Origin: Deltaproteobacteria bacterium | GTDB taxonomy: Bacteria; Desulfobacterota; Deferrimicrobia; Deferrimicrobiales; Deferrimicrobiaceae | Direction of reading: 5' to 3' | Assembly: GCA_025356865.1 (NCBI GenBank) | Contig: JANXQJ010000037.1 | Span: 1 to 36,377 of the forward strand | DNA length: 36,377 bases | Shown here: positions 24,978-34,281 of the stretch, piece after piece | How the letters are laid out: each line of letters opens with the position of its first letter | Numbering within the stretch: position 1 is the first letter of the stretch | Notes under the pieces: model-generated | Databases searched by the model: none | The model's input: only the letters and a program-made list of their open reading frames with translations | Told to the model about the DNA's origin: nothing | Position numbers and translations under genes: made by a program

Positions 24978-26750
24978 ATGCTCCGAAGCCCGTCCCGATT
25001 CGTATCACGCCTGCTGCCGTTCCTGGCCGTCCCGCTCCTCTTCGCGGGTTGCAACTTCTGGTCGGGCGGATCCGTCGAGACCACCTACGACGGGTCGTTC
25101 GCCTACCTCTCCGGATCGACGCCGGCAGCCGGTTCGAGCACGACGGCCGTCAGCGAACCGATCACCGTCGTCTTTTCCGAACCCATCGACAACACGTCCA
25201 TTTCCACGACCGGCTTTGTCGTGACGGACGACCTCGGGAACGTGCTTTCCGGGGAGCTTTCCCAGACGGCCGGCGCAAACCCGACCGCCTCCTTCACGCC
25301 ATACATGCCGATGCGCTTCGGCGCCACCTACACGGTCGCACTCTCGGGCATCCGGGACGCCGCCCGGCGGAAGGTGCTCACCCCCGCCTTCGCCTTCACA
25401 ACGGGCTCCGAACCGCTGGGCGCCGGCGTGCCGTTCCGGATCAGCCGGTACCCCGTGCTCCAGAACAAGGACTACGAGCCCGACATCATCGCCGACGGCG
25501 CCGGAAACTACGCGGTTACCTGGCGGTCGTCGAGCGTGGTGACCGGCCAGCAGACTTTCGGGACCGGCCTCCGGAAAGTCTCGCACGCCCTGGGCGGACT
25601 CTGGGGCCCGGGACTCATCATCCCGCCCGCCGGCGCGGATCCCCGGCTCCTCGAGATGCCCGGCGTCGACAACCAGCTGCTCCTCATGGGGACGTATGAC
25701 AACCTGATTGCCCGGCGGGTCTCGGACAACGGCACGGCGCTCGGCCCCGCCGAGACGCTGTACGCCCGCGCTCCTTCCGAGTCCCACAACCCATACGGGT
25801 TCGCCCGGAGCCGGAACGGCCGGTACGCCCTCCTCTGCCGCCCCGGCCCCTATGACAACGTGACCCACGACTATTCGCTCTTCGCGCGCATCCACGGCCC
25901 CGCCGGCTGGGACACCGCCCCCGGATTCCCGCTTACGGGGGTCTACAACAGTCGATTCTCCGGTTCGATCAACTCGTCCGGGATGGCGCTCGTCGTCTAC
26001 CAGTCCACGGCAGCCGATCTGGATGCGGCCCTCTTCGACCCGGCCACCGGCCAGTGGCGCGCCGCGGGAACGGGGATCGCAGGAGGAACGCTGACCGAGT
26101 CTTTCTCTTTCGGCAATTCCTTTTTCAAGACCGCGGCTGGAGACGACGGCACCGCGGTCGCGATCTGGATTGCGCCAAACGACAACGGGACCAAGGTCAA
26201 GTACCGGATCTTCTCGAGCGCGACCGGATGGAGCGGCACCACCGGCCTCTTCATCCCGCCCGCCGGCAACAACTGTTCCACCCCGTCGATCGCCGCGGGG
26301 CCCGGCGGCGTCTTCTTCGCATCCTGCTGGGTGGGGAACGACAACGTCGGGTTAACGCCCTATGCCGCCCGCTACGCCCCGGCCTCGGGCTGGAGCGCCT
26401 GGACGCCCCTGGGCGCGGGAGGGGGCAGGCTTTTTTCCATGATGCCCATTCAAATTGCGGTCGACGGCGGCGGGAATGGCTACTTCGCGTGGTCAATCGC
26501 GGTGCCGGACCCCGCTGACGAGATCGATTCGATCACCTCGACCCGCGCGGCCGCCTGGCGGGCCGGCACCGGCCCGGTCGATTTCGGCGTGTTGCGCAGC
26601 GATACCGGATCCAGCGAAAGCCTCGACAGTTTCGGCCTGGCCTTGAACTTTTCGATCGCCGCCAACGACGTCGGCGCGCTGGTCGCATTCGTCGAATGGC
26701 GCCTGGATGGGGGGGGGGAATACGACCTGTGGGGCGCCTTCCTGCGCTGA
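24978..26750 (+). CDS. Lipoprotein with N-terminal Ig-like (Big_5-like) domain and beta-rich repeats
   Basis: Lipobox LLFAGC; STPAAGSSTTAVSEPITVVFSEPIDNTSI...TTGFVVTDD pattern. Confidence 0.78.
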   Translation: MLRSPSRFVSRLLPFLAVPLLFAGCNFWSGGSVETTYDGSFAYLSGSTPAAGSSTTAVSEPITVVFSEPIDNTSISTTGFVVTDDLGNVLSGELSQTAGANPTASFTPYMPMRFGATYTVALSGIRDAARRKVLTPAFAFTTGSEPLGAGVPFRISRYPVLQNKDYEPDIIADGAGNYAVTWRSSSVVTGQQTFGTGLRKVSHALGGLWGPGLIIPPAGADPRLLEMPGVDNQLLLMGTYDNLIARRVSDNGTALGPAETLYARAPSESHNPYGFARSRNGRYALLCRPGPYDNVTHDYSLFARIHGPAGWDTAPGFPLTGVYNSRFSGSINSSGMALVVYQSTAADLDAALFDPATGQWRAAGTGIAGGTLTESFSFGNSFFKTAAGDDGTAVAIWIAPNDNGTKVKYRIFSSATGWSGTTGLFIPPAGNNCSTPSIAAGPGGVFFASCWVGNDNVGLTPYAARYAPASGWSAWTPLGAGGGRLFSMMPIQIAVDGGGNGYFAWSIAVPDPADEIDSITSTRAAAWRAGTGPVDFGVLRSDTGSSESLDSFGLALNFSIAANDVGALVAFVEWRLDGGGEYDLWGAFLR

Positions 26751-26755
26751 CCGGA

Positions 26756-26783
26756 TTGCATACCCGGGAATTGTCGCTAGAAT
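26756..26783 (+). promoter_or_regulatory. Putative sigma-70 promoter (TTGCAT - 16 nt - TAGAAT)
   Basis: Located between the 24978 and 26842 genes; partial match to consensus. Confidence 0.4.
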
Positions 26784-26841
26784 GGCCCATTGCGCACGAC
26801 CATTTTTCCCCGGACCGGTCGGGGAATCCGGAGGAGTTCGG

Positions 26842-27681
26842 ATGAGGAAAGGCCTGATCCCGCTCGTGCTTTCGAGCCTGTTGGCGATCCTCCCGGCGGC
26901 GGCCTCGGCCTTCTCCATGGGGCCGGCGTGGCGGCAGCTTCCGTGGACGACCGAAGACCGGTATTTCCTCGGCGCGAACAGCGACTTTTCGTCCCTCTCG
27001 ATGAAATCCTCCGGCAACGGCTTCTCCGACCAGACCCAGACGCGGTTCCGGGCGTACGGCGAAGGCGGAAAGGTGCTGCTGGACAGCACCACCGAAATCT
27101 TCGTCCGGGTGGGCGTCTCCCACCTCCAGGTCCGCGACGCATTCAACTTCGGCGCGAAGGCCGACCTCAACGGGGCCGCGCCGTACTATGCGGTCGGATC
27201 CCGGATCCGTCTCACGAAACAGCCCCCGCGATTCGACGACGAAACGGAACACCCCCGTTCCGACCAGCACTTTCGCGCCGGCGCATTCATCATGGCGTCC
27301 TGGGACGGCCGCGTCTCCACCACGGAAGACGTCAACTCAGGCGCGGGCCGGATGACCGTCGATCTCGAATCCAAAGGCATGTACTCGGCGACGGTGGGCA
27401 TCTCCCTCGAGACGCTGCTATCCGGCGGGTGGCACGCCTACGCGGTGCCGGCAGTGACCTTCTCGAGGACGGAACAGATGGGACGAAACCTCACCACGGG
27501 CGATTCGGCCTCGGCCACCTACATCACGAAAATGCCCGCCGGCGGAGTCCTCGGCATCCGGCACACCGGCTCCTTCCGGGACGCGATCGATACCGGGAAG
27601 GAACCTGGGCGCACGTTCGGCATCGAGGCGGGCTACCTCGGCGGTCCCACGGCCTCGGTCTTCGTGTCCCAGAGCTACTGA
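26842..27681 (+). CDS. Outer membrane beta-barrel-like protein
   Basis: Signal peptide MRKGLIPLVLSSLLAILPAAASA; amphipathic strands; terminal ASVFVSQSY; GGAGG SD. Confidence 0.72.
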   Translation: MRKGLIPLVLSSLLAILPAAASAFSMGPAWRQLPWTTEDRYFLGANSDFSSLSMKSSGNGFSDQTQTRFRAYGEGGKVLLDSTTEIFVRVGVSHLQVRDAFNFGAKADLNGAAPYYAVGSRIRLTKQPPRFDDETEHPRSDQHFRAGAFIMASWDGRVSTTEDVNSGAGRMTVDLESKGMYSATVGISLETLLSGGWHAYAVPAVTFSRTEQMGRNLTTGDSASATYITKMPAGGVLGIRHTGSFRDAIDTGKEPGRTFGIEAGYLGGPTASVFVSQSY

Positions 27682-27695
27682 CAGGAGATCAGCAG

Positions 27696-29090
27696 ATGGC
27701 TTCCTTCCGAAATATTTTCCTCTCGTTTCTCGCGATCCCGCTCCTTGCCTGCACCGGCGGCGGCTGGGACGGCGGGCCGCCGCGGGCCGGGGATCCCGTG
27801 TTCAACCGCGTTCCCGGAACCTACCTCGCGACCCAGACCGTCTCGCTTTCGTCGAAAACGCCCGAAGCCGAGATCCGTTTCACGACCGACGGGTCGACGC
27901 CGACCGACAACACAGGGACCGTTTACACCACGCCCCTGCTCATATCCGGCACGACGATTGTCACCGCGGTCGCGTTCAAGGGCGAACTCGCCCCCTCGCA
28001 TCCCATGGCGGGAACCTATACGGTTCTCGGAATCCGGTCGTTCAAGAGCGGCGCCAACCACACGGTCTTCCTGTGCACCGACAACACGGTGTGGTCGGTG
28101 GGGGGAAACCGGTACGGCCAGCGCGGCAACGGGACATTGAGCACCACCAACTACACGCCGTTCATGATCCCCGGGCTGAGGGACGTCGTCGCCATCGGGG
28201 CCGGGGATGACTCCACGTTCGCCCTGAAGCGCGACGGCACGGTCTGGGCCATCGGCAACAATTCCAACGGACAGCTGGGCGACGGGACGACAACTCGCCG
28301 GGAATCGGCCGTCCAGGTCCGGGGACTTTCCGGTGTCCGGGCAATCACCGCGGCCCATTTCCAAATCTACGCCATCACGAACGACAACACGCTCTGGGCG
28401 TGGGGGAAAAATTCCGACGGCCTGTTGGGCGACGGGACCACCACCGATCGGCTCGCGCCGGTGCTGGTACCCGGTTTGACCGATGTATCCATGGTCTCCT
28501 CGTCGCCCTTTCACGCGGTGGCGCTCAAGAACGACGGGACAGCGTGGTCGTGGGGATCCAATGGCTCGGGAGAGTTGGGCGACGGAACGCGCAACAGTTC
28601 CTCGATACCGGTCCAGGTGAGCGGACTGGCCGGCGCGGCGGCCGTATTCACAGAGGTTTGGACCTCCGGCGCCCTCATGTCGGACAACACGGTCACGACG
28701 TGGGGGAGGGCCTACCTTGCGCCGGGCGATCCCGGTTATTATAACGTCAGCCCGAAGGTTGCGCCGGGATTGTCCAATCTGTCCGCGATCGTTTTCGGAG
28801 GCACGACATACACGATCATTTGCGGAGGCACGGACGCATTCGCGGTCGGTTCCGGCGGCACGCTTCTTCAGAGGAATACCGGGTCCGCGAATTACAGCTG
28901 GGCGGTGTTCCCCGCGATGTCGGGAGCACCGGTGCTCGACATCGCAAGGGGCTACAACATTCCCGGCCGCGATCAATTCTTCACGGCGCTTTCGACCGAC
29001 GGACGCCTGTGGGGCTGGGGCGCCAACGACTTCGGCCAGCTGGGCCCCGGCGAGGCCGTTTTCAAAACCCCGACGCTTATCCAGTTCTGA
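27696..29090 (+). CDS. Lipoprotein with CHB_HEX_C-like domain and RCC1-type repeats
   Basis: Lipobox LLAC; GTYLATQTVSLSSKTPEAEIRFTTDGSTPT; repeats such as GTVWAIGNNSNGQLGDGTTT, NTLWAWGKNSDGLLGDGTTT, GTAWSWGSNGSGELGDGT, GRLWGWGANDFGQLG. Confidence 0.88.
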   Translation: MASFRNIFLSFLAIPLLACTGGGWDGGPPRAGDPVFNRVPGTYLATQTVSLSSKTPEAEIRFTTDGSTPTDNTGTVYTTPLLISGTTIVTAVAFKGELAPSHPMAGTYTVLGIRSFKSGANHTVFLCTDNTVWSVGGNRYGQRGNGTLSTTNYTPFMIPGLRDVVAIGAGDDSTFALKRDGTVWAIGNNSNGQLGDGTTTRRESAVQVRGLSGVRAITAAHFQIYAITNDNTLWAWGKNSDGLLGDGTTTDRLAPVLVPGLTDVSMVSSSPFHAVALKNDGTAWSWGSNGSGELGDGTRNSSSIPVQVSGLAGAAAVFTEVWTSGALMSDNTVTTWGRAYLAPGDPGYYNVSPKVAPGLSNLSAIVFGGTTYTIICGGTDAFAVGSGGTLLQRNTGSANYSWAVFPAMSGAPVLDIARGYNIPGRDQFFTALSTDGRLWGWGANDFGQLGPGEAVFKTPTLIQF

Positions 29091-29091
29091 C

Positions 29092-30993
29092 CTACACGTC
29101 GGGGTGCCTCACCACCAGCACCGCGATCTCGAGGCGGTGGCGCAACTCGTTGATGGTGGAACCGTGCACCACGTCGGCCAGGCCACGGTGGCCGTGGGCG
29201 CCGACGACGAGCAGGTCGATGCCGCGCTCCCGGACGATTTCGGCAATCGCACGCACCGGGTCCCCGTAACCCAGCACGGCTTCCGCATCGACGTCGAATT
29301 TTCCCAGATCGATGGCGTGCCGCTGCAGCCGCTCGAGGTCCTCGACACTTTCCCGGTCGCCCGCGTCCAGCCCCAGCGCCCGCGACGCAGCGCTTTCGAC
29401 GACGTGGACCAGCACGAGGCGCCCCCCCGACGCGGAAGCCATCGCGGCAGCGCGCGAGAGCACCTCGCGGTCGGTCGGCCCGAAATCGAGCGCCGCGCCG
29501 ACCTTCCGGAACGGCGGCGAAAGTTCAAGCGCGGGGATTTCGCCCCCCCCGTGGACACCCGGTTCCCCCGGTGCCCCTTTCCGCGTCCTTCCCCTCAGGT
29601 ACGGTTCGGCCAGCAGGTACAGGAGCAACAGGCCGAGCGCCACCGAGACCGGAGCCGCCACGAACCGCGTCGCCGACGCGCCCCCGCCGCCGCCCGCCAG
29701 CCACCCCGACAACGTGCCGAACAGCAGTTTGCCGTTCAGCGCCGTGATGAGCCCCGCGACCACCCAGGCGAGCGTCTTTTCCCACGCCGGGATCTCGAAC
29801 GCGCCCATCAGCTTCCGGTCGCTCACCATCCGGATGAGCGGGATCACGGCGAACGGCAGCTGAAGGCTCAGGACCACCTGGCTGAGCACCATCAGCCGCC
29901 CCGTCGCCTGCTCGCCCATCAACACGATCACGGCCACGGCCGGGATGATCGCGATCGCCCGCGTCACCAGCCGCCGCAACCACGGCTGCAGCCGGACGCT
30001 CAGGAACCCCTCCATGACGATTTGCCCGGCCAGCGTCCCCGTGATGGTGGAGCTTTGCCCCGCGCAGATCAGCGCAAGCGCGAAGAGCACCGGGGCGACG
30101 CCGCTCCCGACGATCGGCGCCAGCAGGCGGTGCGCGTCCTGGATCTCGGCCACCGCGAAGTGGCCGCTCCGGAAGAAGACGGCGGCCGCCATCACGAGGA
30201 TGGCCGCGTTGATCAGGAACGCGAGGTTGAGGGCGACGAACGAATCGACCCGGTTGAAGCGGAGCGCCTGCCTGAGGCCGCGCGCCGTCTTGACCACCTT
30301 GCGGGACTGCACCAGCGACGAGTGGAGGTAGAGGTTGTGCGGCATCACGGTGGCTCCGATGATCCCCACCGCGAAATAGAGCGCGTCGACATCGGGCAGC
30401 GTCGGCCAGAACCCCTTCACGATCCCGGGCAGGTCGGGCCTGGCCATCAGGACCTCGGCGAAGAAGCAGCCGCCGATGGTGACCACCATCACGAGGATGA
30501 ACGCCTCCATCCGCCGGATCCCCTTCTGGTGCAGGAACAGGAGGAGGAAGGTGTCGAGCACGGTGACCAGCACCCCCGCGACGAGCGGCAGCCCGAAGAG
30601 GAGCTGCAACCCCACCGCGGAACCGATCACCTCGGCCAGGTCGCACGCGGCGATCGCGGCCTCGCACAATAGCCACAGGACGATGTTGACGGATTTCGGA
30701 TAGCGCCGCCGGCACGCCTGCGCCAGGTCCTGCCCGGAGACCATCCCCAGCCGGGCGGAGAGCCCCTGCAGCAGGATCGCCATCGCGTTGGACATGAGGA
30801 GCACCCAGAGGAGCGAATAGCCGTACCGCGAACCGGCGGCGATATCGGTCGCCCAGTTGCCGGGATCCATGTAGCCGACGGAGACGAGGTAGGCGGGGCC
30901 GGCGAAGGCGAAGAGCCTCCTCAGCATCCCCGGTCGTTGCGGGATCGCGACGCTTTCGTGCACCTCGGAAAGCGATTTGTAGACCGGTTGCAT
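29092..30993 (-). CDS. NRAMP-family divalent metal transporter fused to a C-terminal universal stress protein domain
   Basis: GYMDPGNWATD and GATVMPHNLYLHSS NRAMP motifs; C-terminal ~150 aa with RLVLVHVVESAAS and GIDLLVVGAHGHRGLADVVHGSTINELRHRLEIAVLVVR UspA motifs. Confidence 0.92.
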   Translation of the reverse strand: MQPVYKSLSEVHESVAIPQRPGMLRRLFAFAGPAYLVSVGYMDPGNWATDIAAGSRYGYSLLWVLLMSNAMAILLQGLSARLGMVSGQDLAQACRRRYPKSVNIVLWLLCEAAIAACDLAEVIGSAVGLQLLFGLPLVAGVLVTVLDTFLLLFLHQKGIRRMEAFILVMVVTIGGCFFAEVLMARPDLPGIVKGFWPTLPDVDALYFAVGIIGATVMPHNLYLHSSLVQSRKVVKTARGLRQALRFNRVDSFVALNLAFLINAAILVMAAAVFFRSGHFAVAEIQDAHRLLAPIVGSGVAPVLFALALICAGQSSTITGTLAGQIVMEGFLSVRLQPWLRRLVTRAIAIIPAVAVIVLMGEQATGRLMVLSQVVLSLQLPFAVIPLIRMVSDRKLMGAFEIPAWEKTLAWVVAGLITALNGKLLFGTLSGWLAGGGGGASATRFVAAPVSVALGLLLLYLLAEPYLRGRTRKGAPGEPGVHGGGEIPALELSPPFRKVGAALDFGPTDREVLSRAAAMASASGGRLVLVHVVESAASRALGLDAGDRESVEDLERLQRHAIDLGKFDVDAEAVLGYGDPVRAIAEIVRERGIDLLVVGAHGHRGLADVVHGSTINELRHRLEIAVLVVRHPDV

Positions 30994-31003
30994 CTCTTGC
31001 GGC

Positions 31004-32185
31004 CTAATCGTCGGCGCCGTTCTGTCCGGACGGCAGGAAGAGCGTGAAGGCCACCCCGCCGCCCGGAAGGTTCTCGATCGACAGGTGCCCGTCGTGCTGG
31101 TCGGCGATCCGCGAGCAGATCGAGAGCCCGAGCCCGGTTCCCTCGTCGCGGGTCGTGAAGAAGGGGTCGAAGACGCGCTCGAGCTCGGCTTCGGGAATCG
31201 GGGGACCGGAGTTGGCCACCCGGACGAATACCTTCCACTCTTCGCCGTGCTGGAGCCGCCCGATCGCGAGGGTGAGGGTGCCGTGCCCGGCGGGCGCCAT
31301 CGCCTGGATCCCGTTGAGCGCGACGTTGAGCAGCAACTGGACGAGCTGGTCGGGGTCGGCCGAGACGACGGGTGGTGGATCGTCAATGCAGGGCGCCGTC
31401 TCGATCGAGACGCCGTGGCGGCGCGCCTGCGGGTCGACCAGTTCGACGACGCGGGCCACCACCTCGCGCAGGTCGGTCGCCCGCCGGTCGGGCGGCATCG
31501 GCCTCGCGAAGGAGAGGAAGCGGTCGGCCACCTGCGACAGGCGGTCGATCTCGGCCATGTGCAGGTCGAGCATCCGCCGTTCGGGGGTCCCTTCGGGGAC
31601 GACGTCGCGCAGGATCTCGGCGGTTCCCTTCATCGCGTGCAGCGGGTTCTTGATCTCGTGGGCGATCCCGGCGGTCATCTCGCCGAGCGCGCCCAGCTTC
31701 CCCGCCCGGATGAGCTGCTGCTCGGCGCGCCGGTGCGCATCGAGAGCCTGCGAGAGCGCCTTCGCAAGCCGCTGCGCCTTTCCCCGCTCGCGCCGCTCGC
31801 GGTCGACCAGCAGCCCCGCGACGATCGCGATGGCGTTGTAGAGGAAAAGTTCCAGCCCTTTTTCGATTGCCCCGCCGGGGTCGCGCGCGACGAGGCTGCC
31901 GAACGCGTGCGGCAGGTAGACGAGGGAGGCGAAGACCGAAAGCGCGATCGCACCGCGGGATCCGGCCGCGAAGGCGGCAAAGAGGATCGGCAGGTAATAA
32001 AGGCGCCGAAGCACATCGTGGACCCAGGGATATTCGGGACCGGTCGCGTAATGACCGACGGTGATGAGGAGGCAGGGGATCCAGGCGGCGAGCAGGATGC
32101 GCGGCGCAAATAGCGGCCTCAGGTCGTCCGCCACCCCGGCGAGGACGTCCCGGGCAGCCGGGGGCGCGTCAATGTCCCTTTTCAT
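31004..32185 (-). CDS. Multi-TM sensor histidine kinase
   Basis: H-box LGEMTAGIAHEIKNPL; N-box LLLNVALNGIQAM; G2 DEGTGLGLSICSRIADQHDGHL. Confidence 0.95.
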   Translation of the reverse strand: MKRDIDAPPAARDVLAGVADDLRPLFAPRILLAAWIPCLLITVGHYATGPEYPWVHDVLRRLYYLPILFAAFAAGSRGAIALSVFASLVYLPHAFGSLVARDPGGAIEKGLELFLYNAIAIVAGLLVDRERRERGKAQRLAKALSQALDAHRRAEQQLIRAGKLGALGEMTAGIAHEIKNPLHAMKGTAEILRDVVPEGTPERRMLDLHMAEIDRLSQVADRFLSFARPMPPDRRATDLREVVARVVELVDPQARRHGVSIETAPCIDDPPPVVSADPDQLVQLLLNVALNGIQAMAPAGHGTLTLAIGRLQHGEEWKVFVRVANSGPPIPEAELERVFDPFFTTRDEGTGLGLSICSRIADQHDGHLSIENLPGGGVAFTLFLPSGQNGADD

Positions 32186-33551
32186 AATTCCTGGTGATCC
32201 CGTGCTTTTCGATCCGGTAGACGAGGATGTGGCGCGGGATGCGGAGGTAGACGGCCGTCTGCGTGATGTTCCCCCCCTTGAGCCGAAGCGCCCGTTCGAT
32301 CACCCGCTTCTCGAGGTCGACGAGCGAGAGCCCGTCGGGCGGCAGCACGGGCCACTCTTCAGCGGTTGCCGGATCGGGTTCCGCCCCGCCTCGCGCGGCG
32401 GGCGGAGCGGGCGGCAGGTCGTCGAGCGACAGTTCGTCGCCGCGACACAGGACGGCCATCCGCTCGCAGGCGTTCTTGAGCTCGCGGACGTTGCCGGGCC
32501 ACGGCCTGCGGACCAGTTCGTCCATCACGCCGGGCGGAACCGACAGCTCGCGGCCGGCGGCGAACCTCGAGAGGAAATGGTCGACCAGAGCGGGGACATC
32601 CTCGGGGCGCTCCCGAAGCGGCGGCACGGGCAATTCGACGACGTTGAGGCGATAGTAGAGGTCTTCGCGGAACGCCCCCTCGCGAATCCGTTCGGCCAGG
32701 TCGCGGTTGGTCGCCGCCACGATCCGCACGTCGACCGCGACGGGCACGTCGGCCCCGACCACGTCGACCATCCTTTCCTGCAGCGCCCGGAGCAGCTTGG
32801 CCTGCAGCGGCAGCGGGATCTCGCTGACCTCGTCGAGAAAGAGCGTCCCCTTCTCGGCCTGCCGGAATCGCCCGGACCGGCTCTTGACCGCCCCGGTGAA
32901 CGCGCCGCGCGCGTGGCCGAACAGCTCGGACTCGAGCAGTTCGGCCGGGACCGCCGCGCAGTTGACCGCGACGAACGGCCCCTGCGCCCGGGGCGAGCGG
33001 ACGTGGATGCGCCTCGCGACCGCCTCCTTGCCGGTGCCGCTCTCGCCCGTGACCAGCACCGTGGCCTCGGATCGGGCCACCCGGTCGGCCATCTCGATCA
33101 GGCGCGCCATCGCGGAAGAACCGGAGACGATGTCGTGCTCGACGCCCGAGGCCCGGATCCGCAGCGTGCGCAACTCGTCGGCCAGCCGGCGCCGTTCGAG
33201 CGCCTTGCCGACCGAGAGGAGGAGCTGGTCGCGGTGAAACGGCTTTCCGATGAAATCCCAGGCGCCCTCGCGCATCGCCTCGACCGCGGTATCGACGTTT
33301 CCGAATGCGGTGATGACCAGCACCGGCACCTCGGGCGCGCGCGCGCGGACCGTCCGCAAGACGTCCATCCCGGAGACGCCCGGCATCTTGAGGTCGGTGA
33401 CGACCAGGTCGAACTTTTCGGGGAGGAACGCGGCGAGCCCCTCGTTTCCGTCGGCGGCGGCGCACACCTCGTACCCCGCCTTGCGAAGGTTGAAGAGCGC
33501 GACCTCCCGCCCCGCGAGGTCGTCGTCGATGAAGAGGATCCGGCCCGGCAC
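32169..33551 (-). CDS. NtrC-family sigma54-dependent response regulator
   Basis: Receiver LFIDDD...VVTDLKMPGVSG...KPFH; AAA+ GESGTGKEAVARRIH, GAFTGAVKSR; C-terminal Fis-type HTH; GTG start. Confidence 0.94.
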   Translation of the reverse strand: MPGRILFIDDDLAGREVALFNLRKAGYEVCAAADGNEGLAAFLPEKFDLVVTDLKMPGVSGMDVLRTVRARAPEVPVLVITAFGNVDTAVEAMREGAWDFIGKPFHRDQLLLSVGKALERRRLADELRTLRIRASGVEHDIVSGSSAMARLIEMADRVARSEATVLVTGESGTGKEAVARRIHVRSPRAQGPFVAVNCAAVPAELLESELFGHARGAFTGAVKSRSGRFRQAEKGTLFLDEVSEIPLPLQAKLLRALQERMVDVVGADVPVAVDVRIVAATNRDLAERIREGAFREDLYYRLNVVELPVPPLRERPEDVPALVDHFLSRFAAGRELSVPPGVMDELVRRPWPGNVRELKNACERMAVLCRGDELSLDDLPPAPPAARGGAEPDPATAEEWPVLPPDGLSLVDLEKRVIERALRLKGGNITQTAVYLRIPRHILVYRIEKHGITRNYEKGH

Positions 33552-33565
33552 CGAAAGCGCCCGCG

Positions 33566-34138
33566 CTACTCGACCGGGATCACCGCGCTGAGGATGCCCC
33601 TGAGATCGCCTACCTTGTAGCCGACCGCCTTGTCCTCCGGATATTTCTCGTCGAGCGCCCGGAGCACGTCCTCGGAAAGCGCGGATTTCTCGGCGTGGCA
33701 CGGGATGCAGGAGGCGCCCATCGTGATCGGCTTCACATACCGGAATACGGGCTTCCCGTCGAGTTTCTCCTTCCGGATCTCGTCGGACGGCATCATGCCG
33801 TCCCTGGCGAACCGTTCGAAGCGGGCCAGCGCCTCCTGCTCGAACGAATCGGGGGCGTTCCCCGGATTGCGGAGTTTGCTGGACGTCCGCTTGATCCGGA
33901 CACCGGTCGTGGTCTCGACTTCCTTGGAGACCGTCAGCGCCTGGTAGTAGCACTGGGGAAGCGACGCGCCGGCCCCCTTCTCGCGAACATTGGCGATCTG
34001 CTGGTCCCGAAGCGTGTCGGTCAGCACGTTGGCCGCCTGCCGCCCCTTTGCCAGCGCGTCATCTTCGGAAGTCGCCGCCCCCGCGGCCCCTCCTAAAACG
34101 AGCACGGCCGCTCCGACCATTGCGATTCTCTTGACCAT
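33566..34138 (-). CDS. DUF3365 (Tll0287-like) periplasmic single-heme protein
   Basis: Signal peptide; CYYQALTVSKEVETTTGVRIKRTSSKLRNPGNAPDSFE; CIPCH; GDLRGILSAVIPVE. Confidence 0.88.
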   Translation of the reverse strand: MVKRIAMVGAAVLVLGGAAGAATSEDDALAKGRQAANVLTDTLRDQQIANVREKGAGASLPQCYYQALTVSKEVETTTGVRIKRTSSKLRNPGNAPDSFEQEALARFERFARDGMMPSDEIRKEKLDGKPVFRYVKPITMGASCIPCHAEKSALSEDVLRALDEKYPEDKAVGYKVGDLRGILSAVIPVE

Positions 34139-34281
34139 GAAGCCCTCCCCCGCCGGCTCGCGGCCGGCACCGTCTCTCTGCTGTAATAGGGGCATTCTAG
34201 CGCAGATTCGCCCATTTCCGGAGACTGGGGGCACTACCCTGTGCTATTTTTCATGAGATACCCGCATGGAAAGGGACCACC

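Noticed and set aside
34225-34250. Possible sigma54 promoter (GGGGCAC...GTGCTAT) upstream of the second NRAMP
   Set aside because: GG to GC spacing is 11 nt instead of the required 10, and the -12 element is poor.
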